This document shows, in pieces, positions 25,101 through 36,056 of a DNA stretch of 64,000 nucleotides. The notes under the pieces were generated by a model. That model had not been told where the DNA came from. It ran no database searches and saw nothing but the letters and a program-made list of their open reading frames with translations. The position numbers and the translations under genes were made by a program. This DNA is from Hippasteria phrygiana (taxonomy: Eukaryota; Echinodermata; Asteroidea; Valvatida; Goniasteridae). The DNA is taken from the NCBI GenBank assembly GCA_037893225.1, contig JAZGUH010000058.1, forward strand, positions 124,001 through 188,000, read 5' to 3'. How positions within the stretch are numbered: position 1 is the first letter of the stretch; the number at the start of each line of letters is the position of its first letter.

Positions 25101-25663
25101 AGGGCGTCCCCAGCAGCGTATCCAGCTTTTTGTGCCAGGGAGGGCAAACAACGTCTGAACCGTCTTAAAACCGTATTAAAAACACTATGTCTTGTTGTTA
25201 TTTATGACGCCTCAAATGCCGTCACTGAGCGTCCAAATGAACATTTGGACGGTGACATTGTGATTTAACAGTCTCCAGGTCACTTCATGTCATGAATATC
25301 CAACTAAATTGGCAAGTCAAAGAAAAGATCTCTTCGATCACCTCACACTCGTAAAATGCAAAAATAATAGCATCTTGCTTTTCCCTTTCACTCCGTGATC
25401 TGATGAATCCACTGCGCATGTTCAGCATAAGCTAGAAACAGAGATACGAGTTGCTTTCAGCAGAGTCGAACATGTTCCCGTGATGAAACGTTACTTCTGA
25501 ATGGGTCAGCTGAGGATCGCCTCCTACACCCCATTCTTGAGATGATTCGCTGTAACGCTGTTACAGACACAGTAATTTGGGTGAAACGCAACTAGCAGCG
25601 TTACCGAAGTCTCAAGTCTGTGACGGCGAGTAAAGTTAATCCGCTTTAGCCAGGAAAAGTGGG
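25101..25663. other. 5' flank of the GPCR gene
   Basis: No gene or clear repeat seen. The promoter and transcription start of the downstream receptor probably lie here or further upstream, but I see no convincing TATA or initiator motif to place them. Confidence 0.35.
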
Positions 25664-25861
25664 TTGAATTCGGTACGTGGTGATCTTCTCTCAGGGATTA
25701 AAACAGAAGTGCCGAGCAAATTCGAACACAAATCACCTGCAGTGGTAAGAGATTACCTTATCCCACTCTCCGCACAGAACGAGAAAGGGGTCGATAAAAA
25801 ACGATCAAACAACAGACGTCAAGAATTAGAAACCACACTTGCATTCAACAAAGCGACGTAA
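25664..25861 (+). other. Upstream open frame abutting the GPCR start
   Basis: A 65-codon ATG-initiated frame in the same frame as the receptor. It ends at TAA (25859-25861), immediately before the receptor ATG. It resembles no domain I know and is lysine- and asparagine-rich. It is most likely 5' untranslated sequence or a uORF; an unrecognised upstream coding exon is possible. The stop fixes the receptor start at 25862 or the methionine at codon 4. Confidence 0.35.
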
Positions 25862-26938
25862 ATGGCCAACATGTCTGGAAACGGTACTTCTCTTGGCGTT
25901 CTCAATTCAAGAGCTTGCAATGATGTCGTATGCGGGCTAAAAGTTGCAACCGTGTGTTCGTTGTCCATCCCGACCATAGCGGGAAATCTGGTGGCTTTGA
26001 TCACGCTGGGGTCCTCATCCTCACTCCGTAACTGTCATGGGTTTCTTCTCATCTCCCTCTCCTTTGCCGACTTGCTTACTGGTCTAGTGGCATCCATGTC
26101 TATATACCCTTCGATGTATAACCTATGGCCCTTTGGTGACATCATATGTCTGGTTGCAGCCTCTGTGGAAGCAGTCGTGAAGAAGGGATCTCTCCTGACG
26201 CTGACCCTACTAAGCGTCGAGCGTTACATTGCCGTGGTACATCCCCTAAAGTACACCCGAATCCTCACCAAGAAACGTACACTGACTGCTGCAGCCCTCT
26301 GCTGGGTCTTACCATTCGTGTTTTTCACCATCTTGTTCCTGACACACCAGGTATCCCACCGGCACATCTTTCTGCTCCACTCGTGCACCATAACCTACCA
26401 AAGTCAGTTGCTGTCCGTGATCCTCAACGTGTCTTTGTTCGTCTTACCGAGTATGATCACGCTCTGCATCACATCTTGTCTGTCCTGGAGGGGTATGAAG
26501 AAGACAGCTCGCATCAGAGCTCATATGTTGGCCCGTCCGACCTCCCAAGCCAGTGACACACAGAAGACCATCAAATTCTTCCATATGTGTCGCATCATGG
26601 CTGTCACCTTCTACGTCTGTTGGGCACCTCACGTTTGTGTCGGCTTGGCCTGTATCCTAGCGAACGTGCGGCAACCACTTGGGGTTTTCTTCTTTCTGTA
26701 CTGGCTCCATTTCTCCAATAGCCTGTGGAACGTCGTCATTTACTTCGTCATGAATGACACCTTCAGAAGACGTGCGCGGAAGCTGATTGGATTTCCGTTT
26801 GTTGCTCTGTTCAACCTCTACCGTGGTGATTCCCAGGCCCAACAAGATACCCTTTCCAGGCGACCCATGCCGTCGGGAGTGCCCTCGGTAGCAAAGCAAC
26901 TGCACTCTAGCTCCAAGGCGAAACCCCCAAAAATGTAG
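25862..26938 (+). CDS. Orphan class A (rhodopsin-like) G protein-coupled receptor, single exon
   Basis: Complete 358-residue seven-transmembrane receptor, predicted to act in the plasma membrane and signal through heterotrimeric G proteins; the ligand is unknown. The short N-terminus carries two N-glycosylation sequons (N3, N7). Family landmarks in order: GN (N42, TM1), SFADLL (D70, TM2), WPFG with C96 at the base of TM3, ERY (120-122) followed by the HPLKY loop, W148 and P151 (TM4), C175 in extracellular loop 2 (disulphide partner of C96), CWAP (253-256, TM6), and N290-V-V-I-Y294 in TM7 where most receptors have NPxxY. A basic RRRARK helix 8 and a Ser/Gln-rich tail follow. An in-frame TAA directly precedes the ATG. 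Intronless orphan amine-like receptors are commonly expanded in echinoderms, so a subfamily name would be a guess. Confidence 0.93.
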   Translation: MANMSGNGTSLGVLNSRACNDVVCGLKVATVCSLSIPTIAGNLVALITLGSSSSLRNCHGFLLISLSFADLLTGLVASMSIYPSMYNLWPFGDIICLVAASVEAVVKKGSLLTLTLLSVERYIAVVHPLKYTRILTKKRTLTAAALCWVLPFVFFTILFLTHQVSHRHIFLLHSCTITYQSQLLSVILNVSLFVLPSMITLCITSCLSWRGMKKTARIRAHMLARPTSQASDTQKTIKFFHMCRIMAVTFYVCWAPHVCVGLACILANVRQPLGVFFFLYWLHFSNSLWNVVIYFVMNDTFRRRARKLIGFPFVALFNLYRGDSQAQQDTLSRRPMPSGVPSVAKQLHSSSKAKPPKM

Positions 26939-28250
26939 TGGATTTTAAACCTCATTCCTGAGTTCGGACCCGGTCCCAGTTACGTAACTATTGGGGGGGG
27001 GGGGGGGGGCATGTGACTCGCTCATATTTTTAAAGTGAACAACCAGTGGACATTCAGCTTAACTTGTTTGCACCACCCTATAAAATATCAACAACATGTT
27101 GGACTCTTCCCACCCCACCACCTCGACGTGCCACCCACAGCTTCCCGCTCCCAATCCACTTTATCCACGTGTCAGCTCTTTGGAGATGGGGGACACTGCT
27201 CCTACAAAGGATAGCTTTCCTGACCTGTACTAGATGCCGACTTACCGTACTTCAGGGGGTTTTGGCCACCGACAAGATTTTGTTGTGTTCTGATTACCTT
27301 GTCCACGTTCACGATGCGCACTTCTTTAAGATTGGTAAAGAAGCGTCAGTCATTTTGTCGGACATAGTTATTTTACTTAGCCTAATGTGACAAGTTAATA
27401 TTATTACGCGAGACTTATATTGTAGCAAGTGATTTGGAAAATATGTATTTGTTCTTATTATGATATTAATTATTATTTTCATTACCGGGAATGGTTCACT
27501 TGGGAGACATTGCTATTGATTTTATTTCATTTTTATTTCACTTTATTTTATTTTATTTTATTCTATTATATTTCTTGCAGGGAATGTTATAAGACTGATA
27601 TTCGATGTGAATTTAGAGAACAAGTGCCATACGGGTCATTGCTCATAATTATACACTTTAAAGATTTGTCCTATTTCATGCGTAAAAAAGTATCTAAATT
27701 ACAGTAACACTGAAAACGCGGCGAGTCGTACTGACAATAGAGCCCGAAAGTAAAAGGTCAAGCGGCGGGCTTCTGGAGATCTCGCGCGGCCCGCCTATAG
27801 ACATTTTACATTGCGCTTTCACCTGCTGTAATTTTTCGTAGAATAGTTTCTAAACTTAACCACCCCAAGAAATACTTAGGGTGGAATTTAATGCCATTAT
27901 ATTTCAAATAAAATTGCGAAAAAACACTCGTAGACTGGGGAAAAGGAAATATTATTACCTTCACATCTGTTGTTAGCATTCCCAGGTGAAACTCCGATTT
28001 GCGCTATCCTTTTCATTTCGCCTATCGCGTGAGAACGAAAATCGAGGTGCGAAGTGCGCGACGTTTTCACCTACCTGCAGTAGATAGATTCTAGACCTAG
28101 CGGAGTTCTTGGTCCATTTATGTATTTTTGTTTTGCCTTTGGGTGTTGTCACAAAACTAGAGTTCTTTATGTCGCTTTCCTTCGGGTAAAAACATTTAAA
28201 AAGTAAAAAGAAAATACCGAAATGTACATATTTCCAGGGAACGAAGCATA
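26939..28250. other. 3' flank of the GPCR, no gene seen
   Basis: Contains a 17-base G run (26993-27009), A/T-rich stretches with no clear coding signal and a T-rich tract near 27540-27570. Open frames here are short and low-complexity. The polyadenylation site of the receptor presumably lies here but is not obvious. Confidence 0.4.
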
Positions 28251-28254
28251 TTTC

Positions 28255-28345
28255 GTTCAAACGAAATAGATTTCGAGAAAACGAAATAGTATTTCGTTCG
28301 AACGAAGTAGATTTCGAGGGAATGAAACATTATTTCCAGTGAACG
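28255..28345. repeat. ACGAAAT/ATTTCGT inverted microrepeat
   Basis: Short motifs ACGAAATA and ATTTCGTT alternate, so the stretch can fold on itself. It precedes the 21-bp minisatellite. Confidence 0.6.
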
Positions 28346-28419
28346 AATTTGTTTTGTTTTTTTCACTTGCAGCACTTTTCACCTGTCCCCTTAGGGGATC
28401 CGTAAAATGATGCCGTTGT

Positions 28420-28610
28420 CAGTACGGCGAAATAACGCAACAATACGGCTATATATCGCAATAGTACGGCAATATATCGCAATAGTACAGCGATAAATCG
28501 CAAAAGTACGGCGATATATCGCAATAGTACGGTAAAATATCGCAATAGTATGGCGATATAACGCAATAGTACGGCGATATTTCGCAATAGTATGACGATA
28601 TAACTGCAAG
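28420..28610. repeat. 21-bp minisatellite
   Basis: Eight to nine units of 'gcaatagtacggcgatatat' type, period about 21 bp, moderately diverged. The minus-strand open frames over it encode repeats such as VLLRYIA and are products of the repeat. Confidence 0.9.
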
Positions 28611-29455
28611 TACATTGTTATTCTCCTGTGTAAACGCTGTGTGGAAAAGATTTTAAACAACCATGTGTAATTATTTAACAAGGTTGTGTGATCATATCCA
28701 AGTTGTGTTAATGCTAGGTTGTGTAAATGTAATTTGATGCCATTGCCGCCAAAACTGAATTTAAACAAAGTGTTGTGTAGACTTTGAAGCACGTAATGAA
28801 AAATAGACCAATCACGAAGTACCCTTGTGACAAAAATTGCTTGAAACAAAATGGCAGACGTGCAGGGGTTACTAGGGATTTGAAGAATTGGTTCAAGTAT
28901 CTGACGGTAAGTATATGATTTTTCACTTATTTTAATGAAACATACAATGTAAAAAATTCCCGTATTTTTACGATGAAAAGCATGTAAATATCACGGTGAA
29001 TAACAGTAAATAGCTGCGCGCTGCATTTTACGGGGGAAAAATCCGTAAAGGGCCGCCCATTACGTAGCAATCGCACGACCAATCAGAAATGAGGAAATTT
29101 CTATTCACAAAAGTCAGGTTAAATTGCCGTTATAGTCCAAAAATGCACTTTCTTGACCATAATATGTTTTATTCAAACAATTCCACAATTCCACGATTTT
29201 TTACAAACATAGGTGAAGAATCTTATTACATCTCCTTTAATTTCATATTCAAATATTGAAATTGTTCATGGGACTCAAGCCATGACTTTATTCTGAGTGG
29301 GATACGCTGAATATAAAGCTCAAGCACAACACCGCTCACTTTCTTTAGTAGATTATCGTAGCATTTGTACACTCTACCTTTATAGTAAGTATAATAAGTT
29401 ACTTCCGTTTAGTCTGGTTCCCACTTCATTCATTTCTGGTTATTAATGGCAACCC
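28611..29455. other. Repeat-derived, no gene seen
   Basis: 'gttgtgt' motifs near 28680-28740 resemble the TTACACAA-rich element downstream. At about 28945-29040, 'cccgtatttttacg' and 'attttacggg' form a weak inverted pair typical of a degraded MITE. Confidence 0.4.
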
Positions 29456-29732
29456 ACACTGTAAAAGAATCCCTTAAATTTACTGTGCACTTCCCGTAAT
29501 TGTTAAGGTTTTGTACCGTTTTGGCTTCAAAAATTTACCAATTGCTGTGTAAACCATTTACACAACTAATTGGGTAAATGAATTTTACACATTATTGTGT
29601 AGAAATACTACACAAGTGTTGTTTACAAATGACACAACTAGGGTTGTGTAAATTGTTTACACAACAGTTACTAGGTTCATATATATTAAACAGCGATTGT
29701 GTAAGATTTTACACAACCATAATAACAGTGTA
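29456..29732. mobile_element. TTACACAA-rich MITE-like element
   Basis: The ends ACACTGTAAAAG and (reverse strand) ACACTGTTATT are similar. The interior repeats ttacacaa/ttgtgtaa many times in both orientations. CACTG-type ends recall hAT MITEs, but no clean 8-bp target duplication was found. Confidence 0.5.
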
Positions 29733-31689
29733 GAATTGGCGAATTTGAGCCTCCGACAGGAAAACAACGGCTAAATACCAGTCACAAGCAATATAACACA
29801 TCCTGCACATGGATTTTGGGCTGGTAACCTGAATTACTCAGTAAGTTTTTTGTGCTTAAGCAAATTTTTGTTCTTAAGCAGCTCTATGAAATAGGCCCCT
29901 GGTGTAAGCATAAACCTTGCAAGGATGCTTGCTTCTCTTGTTTGCGGCTTTATCCCTCTACATTGTACACTGTGGGCACTTTGTACACAAACATATTGGG
30001 AACACGTCTGGGCTAGAATTTCTTTTTAAATTCTGGCGGGAAGGTTTAAGACAAAGTATCCTCCCAGAGCTATTGAACTTGGTTTATATTTAGATTACGT
30101 GGAAAACAAAAATATCGACCGCTCCACAAAGGAGCTAGTAAGTAAGTAATTATTAGAAGTGTACAGTCACAAACTGTCACATATGTCTATATGCGGAGGT
30201 TATTATAATTATATATTATTTAAGGTAAATATCAAGTGATGATTTTTCATGTATAGTCCTACGGTGAGAACATTTCTCTGCTGCTGATGACGCGATGCCT
30301 GAAATGAAACGTGACCAGATAATAACAAGATAATTATAGGACAATATAGTAACAAGTCGATGACAAGAAATTATCTTGTCCAAGAATGACGAGAGAAAAC
30401 CTGTGAAAAATGACACCATGGCGGAACAAGGTATTTCTTGTCAACATGTCAAGATTTTGTTTGGAGTGCAGACCTACGAATAAAAGACGTCATACCGTTT
30501 ACCTCGTTGAATTTGTGCAGCCAGAAGAGGACGGAACTGCCCGCTGTGGTATCACGGCATGCATTTCAGTAATAGTTGAGTTCATATCAAATTCTGCCTG
30601 TTTTTGCGACAAGACTACGTTTTTTAAACTCATAAGCAAACAGCAGTGATTTCCATTAGGTCCCTAATGCGACAAGTAAAAATAATCCTCAAACAGCGAA
30701 AATAATCCTCAATTAAAGTAAGTACAAATGTCGTCGGAGAAGCCTTTAAACCTCAGTCTTAAGTGCAAGAAATTCGAGTGTTTTTAATGTAACCGATGGG
30801 AGATGAACAACTCCATGTTTGCCGTCAATTTTAACAATGACAAGTTTTTAATGTATGTGAATAATGATCTGTAACGATATACATTGTTGTAATATTTTAT
30901 GGAGAGCACAGCTTTTGGAATGATGGTAGCTCGCACAACGCACAAATATATTATTAGTTCATAGATCACTTATCTCCATGTATAAAAATCTGGATTGCGC
31001 ATTGGCCGCTGCGCGCTTTACGCACAGCAGCCGATTTCACGAAACCGTGCGCAACTTACGCCATGGCGTAGGACTTGCGCTCATAGATAGAATTAAAAAG
31101 ACTAGATGGGCAGCGCGTACAGACGCGCCATTGAGTGTTCACAAAATAATTTCCCGTTCTCTCATGGACGCTCTACGTACTGTAGTGCGTGGGGCGACGC
31201 GCACCGAGAGTAAGAACGTCACTCAATAAAAATAAGTAATCGAATTGAGTTTATTGAAAACATTTATTCACACATTGCGTCAAACATATTACAATTAATA
31301 TAATATTGGCTTCCCAGTCGTCTTTTATTGCTGTGACAAACTGCAGCAGCGCAGTTTGAAACCATTTTTAAAGGAAACATGATTTAGGATTTATATTGCA
31401 TTATTCCTGCTTAAAACAATAAAGTATTATCTTGACAATGATATTTTGTGTCCAGAGACAATGATTTCCCATTATTTCCCATTTCCCATTGAAAATGTTT
31501 GTCCAAGCTACTCCGCCCCCTGAGTGGGACCCTCATTAACATAAGTGTGTGACGTAGACCGAGGCACATTACAGATTCTGCTGCGCGAGCCGGCCCCATT
31601 CATCACGCGTATATATATATATACGTGTGTATGCAGAACGGCGAAACTTCTTCGTCCAAAATCTAAGCAAAAAATAGTGTTTTTCGGCC
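29733..31689. other. No gene supported
   Basis: Short open frames only. A CpG-rich stretch near 31000-31210 holds an 83-codon frame with no recognisable domain. A short (TA)n sits at about 31610-31622. Confidence 0.35.
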
Positions 31690-31848
31690 ATGCCGACAAG
31701 GTGTGTGGCTGCTGGGTGCAGCAAAACAACGAAGGATGGAGTAAGCCTTCATTTATTTCCAACTGATGCGAACTATCGGAGAATTTGGACGGCGAAAGTG
31801 AAGGTGACAAAAGCGAAGTGGTCCGGCCCCAGCAGCTTCTCAGCGTAG
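31690..31848 (+). pseudogene. Truncated THAP zinc-finger domain
   Basis: Begins with an MPTRCVAAGC start typical of THAP domains (C2CH zinc finger, sequence-specific DNA binding). It continues through a VSLHLFP-like segment and RRIW to AKWSGPSS, then meets TAG at 31846 after 52 codons. The second half of the finger, with the C-x2-H pair and the AVPT-like end, is missing. A GT at 31845-31846 ('agc|gtaggc') could be a donor, so this might be exon 1 of a spliced THAP gene, but I found no matching downstream exon. THAP domains occur in host regulators and in P/Kolobok transposases, and which applies is unclear. Confidence 0.6.
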
Positions 31849-32407
31849 GCCTATGTAGCGAGGTCAAACGAATAATCGCGCTTGCGCACTGGAGGAAACT
31901 CATGTTTTAGTAATTAACGTTCTGAGCAGAGTGATTCTGGACTGACTGGCAAACAGGATTGAGAAATCTTCGGATTGTTCCAAAATGTGATCCGGGAATA
32001 TCAGACGTTATCTCTAGTCTGCCGACATCAGTCCCAGATGTTCAGCACGATGTAACTGATCAACGGCCAGGGCTTTCAATGGCACAACGACAATAACCAG
32101 CGCTTTCTCCTGTTTGCATTCGATTACTTCGTTTTGTTCAAGCATAGCTATGGTTCAGGAAATGAAGCACCTTGAAAAATTACACTCTTGCCAAATCCCG
32201 TTGGTAAATTAACAAACAAATCATGGCCACGTACAAATTGATGAATGGCACTGATCTGATGACTTTTTAGCTTTCCAAAGCCCAGTTTTTTGCTGTAAAA
32301 TCCATCGCTTTGTCCACGCGATCAGACATTTTTTCCAACAAACTACGAATGGCTTGGTACTGCGCTGCATGCCAGGAAGGAAGGCTGCACGTACCACGTA
32401 CGGATAC
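31849..32407. other. No gene seen
   Basis: Unique-looking sequence with no recognisable motif. It is ended by the palindromic hAT-like element. Confidence 0.4.
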
Positions 32408-32686
32408 CACTGATCTCTATACACTGGATTGGAAGCGCAGCAGTGATTGCCTCTTGCTATATTAAAAACAATGGCCGTTTTCCAAGCTCCAGGCTTCAGC
32501 TCCGTCTCCAACTTCAGCCCATTCACAAACTGCATGCATGGATGCAGTTTGGCAATGGGCTGAATTCGGAGACGGAGCTGAAGCCAGGGGCTTGGAAAAC
32601 GGGCATTGTTTTTAATATAGCAAGATGGCCGCGCGGTGGCTTCAATCTCGGAGCTTCGCAGCCAATCCAGTGTATAGAGATCAGTG
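32408..32686. mobile_element. Palindromic hAT-like MITE with 8-bp target duplication
   Basis: Direct repeats ACGGATAC at 32400-32407 and 32687-32694 flank a 279-bp element that starts CACTGATCTC and ends GAGATCAGTG. The two halves are inverted copies for ~135 bp, so almost the whole element can form one hairpin. The 8-bp duplication and CA-TG termini fit hAT. No coding capacity. Confidence 0.87.
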
Positions 32687-33097
32687 ACGGATACCCCTAG
32701 AACTTAAGTATTGCCATCAGACTACGTACCCAGAATACATCGCTCACAGGGAGCCCAATTTGCATGCGTGTCCAAAAATCTTGGATATAATGATCCCATA
32801 TCATAGAGGAATTTCACATTAGCCCCTTCTGCGCACTTCCGGGTTTAAAGCGAGAATGTCAGTGGCAAACAAAACAACGCTTTTCAGCACATTCATTCAT
32901 GCATGAATTAATCAGGCCATAAAAGGAAGCGCATACAGGCGCACGATTAGCATAAAGTTGTTTACTGTGACATTGAGATCCTCGTTTTCAAACGCGAAAG
33001 TGCGCAGATCGGCGCTAAACTCGTACACTGTCGTAGAGATCACTTGTGATACCGGGGTGAAGAGCAGCTGTGGTGTCGGTGAGGGCGCTGCTCGACA

Positions 33098-35531
33098 CCA
33101 TGGGAACGGGTAGCGCCAGTATTCACACCGGAGGAATGACACTTATTTATGCCTACGTCAGTATTTTACTGCAGAGGTCATACGGCGTCACCACTGTACT
33201 GCCATGAATTATGCCAATTAGGGCCTATGCGGGGGAGGAAATTATTTTACCCATTGATCTCCATACAACGTGCACGGTTTGATTGTGCGCGGTCGGCGCC
33301 GAGACGGTGGCGGGGAAGAGAGCCTGTTGAGTTCACCCCTGGTGGCGCGCATCCGGAGACCTCGAATAGGAAAATGAACTTGTAAAATTTCTTGTATTTT
33401 CAATTGTTTATTATTCATTGAGTGTTAAAGAAATTCACCCACTGAAATGGCCTTTACAAAATTGTTTCTACAAGTTGAAAACCAGCCGAATCGAAAGAGA
33501 AATATCGTGCTAAAAAATGACCTCAAACTTCCGGAAATCTCTAGAACACATGAAGTATATTTGTTCGCGCGGTTCCCGACATGTGTGTATAACCATGGAG
33601 GAAGGAACACCGGGCCTGTTTGTTTCACACGGATCGGGAGGTGATCCAGAGCCGAACGAAAACAAACAGGATCGCGAATCCCTCTCGCTATATGTTGCAT
33701 GCTGGGAGAATTTGTATTACACGACAATGTCGTCTGCTTCAGATTCTGTAGGGCTATTTTTATGATAAACTATCTAGTATTTCCAGAAAAGTAAATAAAT
33801 CGTACATAGCTTTAATAACAAAAATACACTGTAAAAAGAATTATGAGTAAATACTGTCACAATAGCTCGTTAAATGCTTCAAATCTACGAAAAAATACCG
33901 TCACTTTTCTCTGTCCGTCTCGCACGTCGCCATCTTGGATCTTGCGAACCCACCTCGCGAGCAGGATCACTAAAAACGTGATCCGGAGCAGCTTTCGACG
34001 CTCCGGATCACTGATCGCGCTCCGGATCTGCGTGAAACAAACACGCCCACTAACTTAGTGTTCCTTCCTCCATGGTATAACTGAGGTTAGGCTATACGAG
34101 AGAGGACTTGGGACAATGGGGGATTAGGGATAACAATGACACCGAGGACTTGGGCCGAGTCCTCGGGAGAATTTCGTGTACAAACCTTATGGGAGCTGTT
34201 CGGAAAAAGTTAAAGTACAAACAAATTTAAAAGGGAACAAAAGAAGGGTTCCATTCATGGTCGTCATAAGTAGGCCTATAGGAAAACGCGACTGTGTGTA
34301 CACATGCGTGTGTACACACACGCATACACAAAAAGTGTCGAGTCAGTAGGCCGAAAGCATCGTGGACTATGTTTTGGTCTCTGAATTGCTATTGTAAAAC
34401 TAAACTGTTAAGAACTTTTCAGCGCCGTTTCTTATATCTCAATTACCCCGTGTAACGTTTATTTTAGATTGACCCCCCCCCCCCCCCTCCCCAAAAAAGT
34501 TATTAGTCCATCTAAAAAATATCCTCCTAACCGTGAAGGTTGGTAAGTCTTCACCAATAATTCCTTCCAATATCCTCGGCATTATGAGGATTAAAAATAT
34601 CCTCTTCAAAGTGAGGGTGGGTCTAAAAAATCCTTCAATAAAATAGGCCGGGTAACTCGCCCCTAATATTGTTGGTCTATTGTTAAATGGTCATCTCATT
34701 TGCATGTCGTAATTGTACGTTTGTGTATCCATGATATTACACTAAATTATATCCTACCTTGAACTTCAGAAACACACAAAGGGTGGGTGGGTGGGTGGGG
34801 TAAAACATTCTGTTCTAAGCCTGGTATCACTGACACCGCTTTTTCACACTGGCTATTCTATTGCCGAGTATGACATATGTTAAATCTGTTATAATTAGTC
34901 ATCATACTCATTAAATGACATCTCTAGAAAGGTTTAAATCTCCTTACTTCCACCGTGCAGCTCGATTCCTTGTTTTCTCCCGACACGCATTATTATAGTA
35001 CTATTTTGACGGTGGAGACCGTGAGGGGCCCGGATACCGTGAAAACGGTGTATAACTCGGATCAGTGGTCCCTAAACTTTTAAAGCAAATTGTATACCGC
35101 AGTGTATGGCCCCTAAAGCAAATTGTATACCGCACCCGTACGGTATGCCCAAAACTAGTGGGACCGAAAGTAAAATGAAACACTTTGCTTTCTGCCTTGG
35201 CGAAGTTTTCTGCCTTGTGAACAACGAAAGGTGTTCCATTTGTTAGTTCATGACGTTTAAGAGCAATGGCAGTTTCGAGTTTGTAAACATACCCAAAATT
35301 GGGACGCGAAATACTGACATCAAAATAGTCATTGATCGGCCGGGAGTCGCCATCTTCTCAAACTCGTAACTGTTGTAACTGCATGCTCCTCTTGCGCGCC
35401 ACCAAAGGGCAATGTGGGCGCGCGCGCGCGCACGCACAAGATATTGCAATAATTCATGTTCCATAATGACCTCTGCAGTAAAATATTAAGTGTCATTCCT
35501 CCGGGTGTGATACTGGCGCTACCATGGGAAC
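33098..35531. mobile_element. Foldback element with ~70-80-bp inverted ends
   Basis: The left end (33098-33180: 'tagcgccagtat..ggaggaatgacactta..tactgcagaggtcat') recurs inverted at 35466-35531. The 2.4-kb interior is non-coding and contains a second foldback (33588-34079), a 15-C run at 34473-34487 and a TGTGTGTACACA/CACACACG palindrome near 34290. No target duplication was located. Confidence 0.65.
33588..34079. mobile_element. Nested foldback element (492 bp)
   Basis: The ends 'aaccatggaggaaggaacac' and 'gtgttccttcctccatgg' are inverted, and the arms continue into 'gtttgtttcac'/'gtgaaacaaac' and 'ggatc' motifs. It lies wholly inside the 33098-35531 element, so it is the younger insertion if both are mobile. 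Confidence 0.7.
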
Positions 35532-36056
35532 GAGGCTGCAAGGAGGGATATATGGAGACGGACGTATGAAGCTCAATTCGCCATTAACCATACACGTTTG
35601 TATGGTAAATAGCTGGTACTCAGATGCTATGCGCGTAGTGTAGGGAGTATATGAATGAGAACCAGTTCATTGCTAGTCTTGGCTTCGAGTCGCACTCATG
35701 CTTCATTTCCCCTGTAAACTCCGCCCATAAAGGGAGGGCTTATACCATGAGCATTATGCATTATGCATCCTTCATACAGCATGAAGCTTTTCAATACATG
35801 TACACGGTTCTCCACTAATTATACTCATCAACCACGCCTAAGTAAGGGCGCACTATACCTCATTTGACTGCAAATTTGAAACTTTAATTTGTGAGAGGTT
35901 GTTTACTGTTTTTAGCGCGGGTGATCAGTGCGGAGTTTTCTCTACTTTTCTTTTATCATTGCACCCTTTTCATTTAGTTCTAGGGAATTTTAAATTACTT
36001 TAAAACGTTTCATCAAATCAAAAAAAGGAAACAAAAATGCTAGAGGGACGAGGGCC
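35532..36056. other. No gene seen
   Basis: Contains a direct 'catgagcattatgcattatgc' microrepeat (~35745-35768) and a fragment ('acacggttctcc..actcatcaaccacgc') related to the minisatellite at 40830-41112. Confidence 0.4.

Noticed and set aside
25862..26905. Open frames overlapping the GPCR in other frames
   Set aside because: Shadows of the receptor; they lack any motif of their own.
28363..28849. Minus-strand frames with VLLRYIAVLLRY and TIAIYRRT repeats
   Set aside because: Translations of the 21-bp minisatellite; no non-repeat domain attached.
30978..31229. 83-codon CpG-rich open frame
   Set aside because: No recognised domain, no splice or promoter context; probably chance or part of an unrecognised repeat.
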